A stretch of DNA of 7,136 nucleotides, taken from the NCBI GenBank assembly GCA_023390785.1, contig JAEWCE010000110.1, forward strand, positions 1 to 7,136. Direction: 5' to 3'. Position numbers and translations under genes: made by a program. Origin of the DNA: Pseudomonadota bacterium (GTDB taxonomy: Bacteria; Pseudomonadota; Alphaproteobacteria; Rhizobiales; Devosiaceae). Position 1 is the stretch's first letter. Each line of letters starts with the position of its first letter. Shown here piece by piece: positions 5,681-7,136 of the stretch. Under the pieces are notes generated by a model that was given only the letters and a program-made list of their open reading frames with translations, made no database searches and was not told where the DNA came from.

Positions 5681-6015
5681 TGCATCACCTCGACGGTGAA
5701 GCCCCCCGGCGCCTTCACATAGAAGGTATAGGCGTGCGAGCGGGCTGGCAGAGCGACGTCGAAGCCATCGGCGCGCAGCCGGGCATTGAGGGCGTCGACA
5801 GCGGCGTCGCTGCTTTGCCCGAAGCCGATGTGGAAGCTGCCGGGATAGGTGGCGTCCTTGCCCTTGAACATCGACAGCACCAGCCAGCGGTCGTCGCGCA
5901 GGAAGGCGCGGTTGGTGTTGCCGCCGCCGATGTCGACGAGACCAAAATAGGTCTCGAGGAACGCCTTGGCCGCGGCGACGTCACTGACGGTCAGGTTCAG
6001 GTGGTTCATGATCAT
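5677..6015 (-). CDS. VOC / glyoxalase-fold family protein
   Basis: This 112-aa protein has one vicinal-oxygen-chelate domain made of two beta-alpha-beta-beta-beta modules. It opens HLNLTVSDVAAAKAFLETYFG (from residue 5), has FHIGFGQ (61-67) beginning the second module, and closes FYVKAPGGFTVEVMH (98-112). His5, His62 and Glu109 sit where VOC enzymes hold a metal, so it may be a metal-dependent enzyme; the substrate cannot be told (glyoxalase, dioxygenase and resistance proteins share the fold). The ATG at 6015 overlaps the pepA TGA as ATGA and has GAGG at 6029-6026; a second ATG two codons later (6009) is possible but less well spaced. A longer open frame upstream is antiparallel-frame noise from pepA. 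The gene sits between pepA and holC, which are adjacent in many Proteobacteria, so it looks like an insertion into that pair. Confidence 0.87.
   Translation of the reverse strand: MIMNHLNLTVSDVAAAKAFLETYFGLVDIGGGNTNRAFLRDDRWLVLSMFKGKDATYPGSFHIGFGQSSDAAVDALNARLRADGFDVALPARSHAYTFYVKAPGGFTVEVMH
5684..5691 (-). promoter_or_regulatory. Ribosome binding site that decides the holC CTG start
   Basis: On the minus strand GAGGTGAT (5691-5684) is an extended complement of the 16S rRNA tail. Its GAGG core ends 7 nt before CTG at 5680, ideal spacing, but 19 nt before the alternative TTG at 5668. It lies within the last codons (Glu-Val-Met-His) of the VOC gene. Confidence 0.65.
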
Positions 6016-7136
6016 GGCGCGCGCGCCTCGAGCACGTCCCGCACGTAGCGGTCGAGCAGCGCCACGCCGAAGCCGGGCGCCCAGGAAGTGTTCGTTTCGC
6101 TGTGCGGGGGGCCGAGGCTCACGCCCGCGATGTCGAGATGCGCCCATGGTACATCGCCGACGAAGCGAGCAAGGAACTGTGCCGCGGTGATCGCGCCGGC
6201 GGGCCTGCCGCCGGAGTTCTTCACATCGGCGAAGCGGCTGTCGATGATCTTGTCGTAGGCGGGCCCCATCGGCATGCGCCACAGCTTTTCGCCGGTTGCA
6301 AGCCCCGCCCCGACCAGTTGCGCCGCGAGCTCGTCATTGTTGGCGAACAGCCCGGCATGGTCCGTGCCGAGCGCCACACCGATCGCCCCGGTGAGGGTGG
6401 CGAGGTCGATGATGGCGCGCGGCTTCAGCTTCTCCTGCGCGTACCAGAGCGCATCGGCGAGCACGAGCCGGCCCTCGGCATCGGTATTGACGATCTCGAT
6501 ACTGGCGCCCGAGGCGGCGCGCACGATGTCGCCGGGCCGCATGGCGGTGCCGCTCGGCATGTTCTCGACCAGCCCGATGAGGCCGACAACGTTCACCTTC
6601 GCCTTGCGTGTCGCCAGCGCATGCATCAGCCCGGTGACCGCGGCGGCGCCGCCCATGTCGCCCTTCATGTCCTCCATGCCCTGCGCGGGCTTCATGGAAA
6701 TGCCGCCGGTGTCGAAACAGACGCCCTTGCCCACGAAGCACAGCGGCTTGGAGCGGCGTGACTTGGCGCCGTTCCATTGCAGCACTGCGACCCGCGGTGG
6801 CCGCACGCTGCCCTGCCCGACCGCCAGCAAGGCGTTCATCTTCAATTCCGTCATCGCCTCGACATCGAGAATCTCGACCTCGACGCCCAAGCGCGACAAC
6901 TCCTGGACCCGCTCGGCAAACTCGACGGGACCCAGGACGTTGGCCGGCTCATTGACGAGGTCGCGGGCGAAGAAGGTGCCGTTGGCGACGGCCTGGCGGC
7001 GCGCGAACGCCGCTTCGGCGGCTTCCGGATCCTGGGTATGGACCACGAGCCGGGCCAGACCATCGTTTTTCTGCTCGCCGCCGTTCTCGTCCTTCGACCG
7101 CGTCGAATACTTGCGGAAGCGGTAGCTCCTGAGCAC
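6012..7136 (-). CDS. pepA: Leucyl aminopeptidase (M17 family), N-terminus beyond right edge
   Basis: The visible 374 residues are the end of the N-terminal domain and the whole catalytic domain of cytosol aminopeptidase, which releases N-terminal residues from peptides using two metal ions. Numbering from the window edge, metal and active-site residues are all present: Lys137 and Asp142 (GKGVCFDTGG), Lys149, Asp160 (MKGDMGG), and Asp219, Glu221 and Arg223 in the M17 signature NTDAEGRL (217-224). Each is 133 lower than its E. coli PepA counterpart (270, 275, 282, 293, 352, 354, 356), so roughly 130 residues lie outside the window and no indel separates the motifs. The first visible codon, GTG at 7136, is an internal valine, not a start. 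It is the first visible gene of an operon with the VOC gene and holC; its TGA overlaps the VOC ATG. Confidence 0.96.
   Translation of the reverse strand: MLRSYRFRKYSTRSKDENGGEQKNDGLARLVVHTQDPEAAEAAFARRQAVANGTFFARDLVNEPANVLGPVEFAERVQELSRLGVEVEILDVEAMTELKMNALLAVGQGSVRPPRVAVLQWNGAKSRRSKPLCFVGKGVCFDTGGISMKPAQGMEDMKGDMGGAAAVTGLMHALATRKAKVNVVGLIGLVENMPSGTAMRPGDIVRAASGASIEIVNTDAEGRLVLADALWYAQEKLKPRAIIDLATLTGAIGVALGTDHAGLFANNDELAAQLVGAGLATGEKLWRMPMGPAYDKIIDSRFADVKNSGGRPAGAITAAQFLARFVGDVPWAHLDIAGVSLGPPHSETNTSWAPGFGVALLDRYVRDVLEARAP
6016..6027. repeat. 12-bp alternating GC palindrome GGCGCGCGCGCC at the pepA/VOC junction
   Basis: This perfect palindrome codes the last residues of pepA and fills the spacer between the VOC ribosome site (GAGG, 6029-6026) and its ATG (6015). 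In mRNA it could fold on itself (4-bp stem, 4-nt loop) or pair intermolecularly, which might tune VOC initiation. It may equally be simple GC-rich codon use (Glu-Ala-Arg-Ala-Pro). Confidence 0.5.

Noticed and set aside
6016..6282. N-terminal extension of the VOC protein to base 6282
   Set aside because: The extra residues are an out-of-frame reading of pepA, rich in Arg and His; the VOC fold begins exactly at ATG 6015/6009.

Overview
This is a GC-rich stretch of ordinary bacterial chromosome, most likely from an alphaproteobacterium of the Hyphomicrobiales (Rhizobiales) type. The evidence is the gene content (ndk, an ABC-F ATPase, holC and pepA close together), a Caulobacter-like promoter motif before ndk, and the style of the proteins. 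A Devosia-like genus would fit, but that is only a guess. No transposase, integrase, phage gene, CRISPR array, tRNA or rRNA is visible.

Layout: (1) Bases 1-23, minus strand, hold the first codons of ndk (nucleoside diphosphate kinase), which runs off the left edge. (2) A divergent control region of about 112 bp follows. (3) On the plus strand lie a 627-aa YheS-like ABC-F ATPase and, overlapping its stop by 4 bp (ATGA), a small DUF985/cupin_5 protein. (4) A 193-bp gap contains an AT-rich island with nested inverted repeats. (5) Next come lemA and a 650-aa DUF2207 membrane protein with a glycine-run tail, separated by a short gap carrying an ATTCCC-N8-GGGAAT repeat hairpin. (6) After a 30-bp convergent gap, the minus strand carries pepA (N-terminus outside the window), a 112-aa VOC/glyoxalase-fold protein and holC, in that order of transcription. 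These three are joined by 4-bp overlaps.

How the genes relate: ndk, the ABC-F ATPase and holC/pepA are housekeeping functions (nucleotide pools, ribosome-associated ATPase, DNA polymerase III clamp-loader accessory, peptide turnover). LemA and DUF2207 form a recurrent envelope pair of undefined function, and appear to sit as an insertion inside this housekeeping block. The VOC gene is likewise lodged between pepA and holC.

The most distinctive observation is that holC appears to start at a CTG codon. That CTG overlaps the VOC stop as CTGA, has a near-ideal Shine-Dalgarno 7 nt upstream, and restores the TEILFYHLE N-terminus. I do not see a novel multi-gene system. The remaining points of interest are small-scale: repeats, start codons and insertions.
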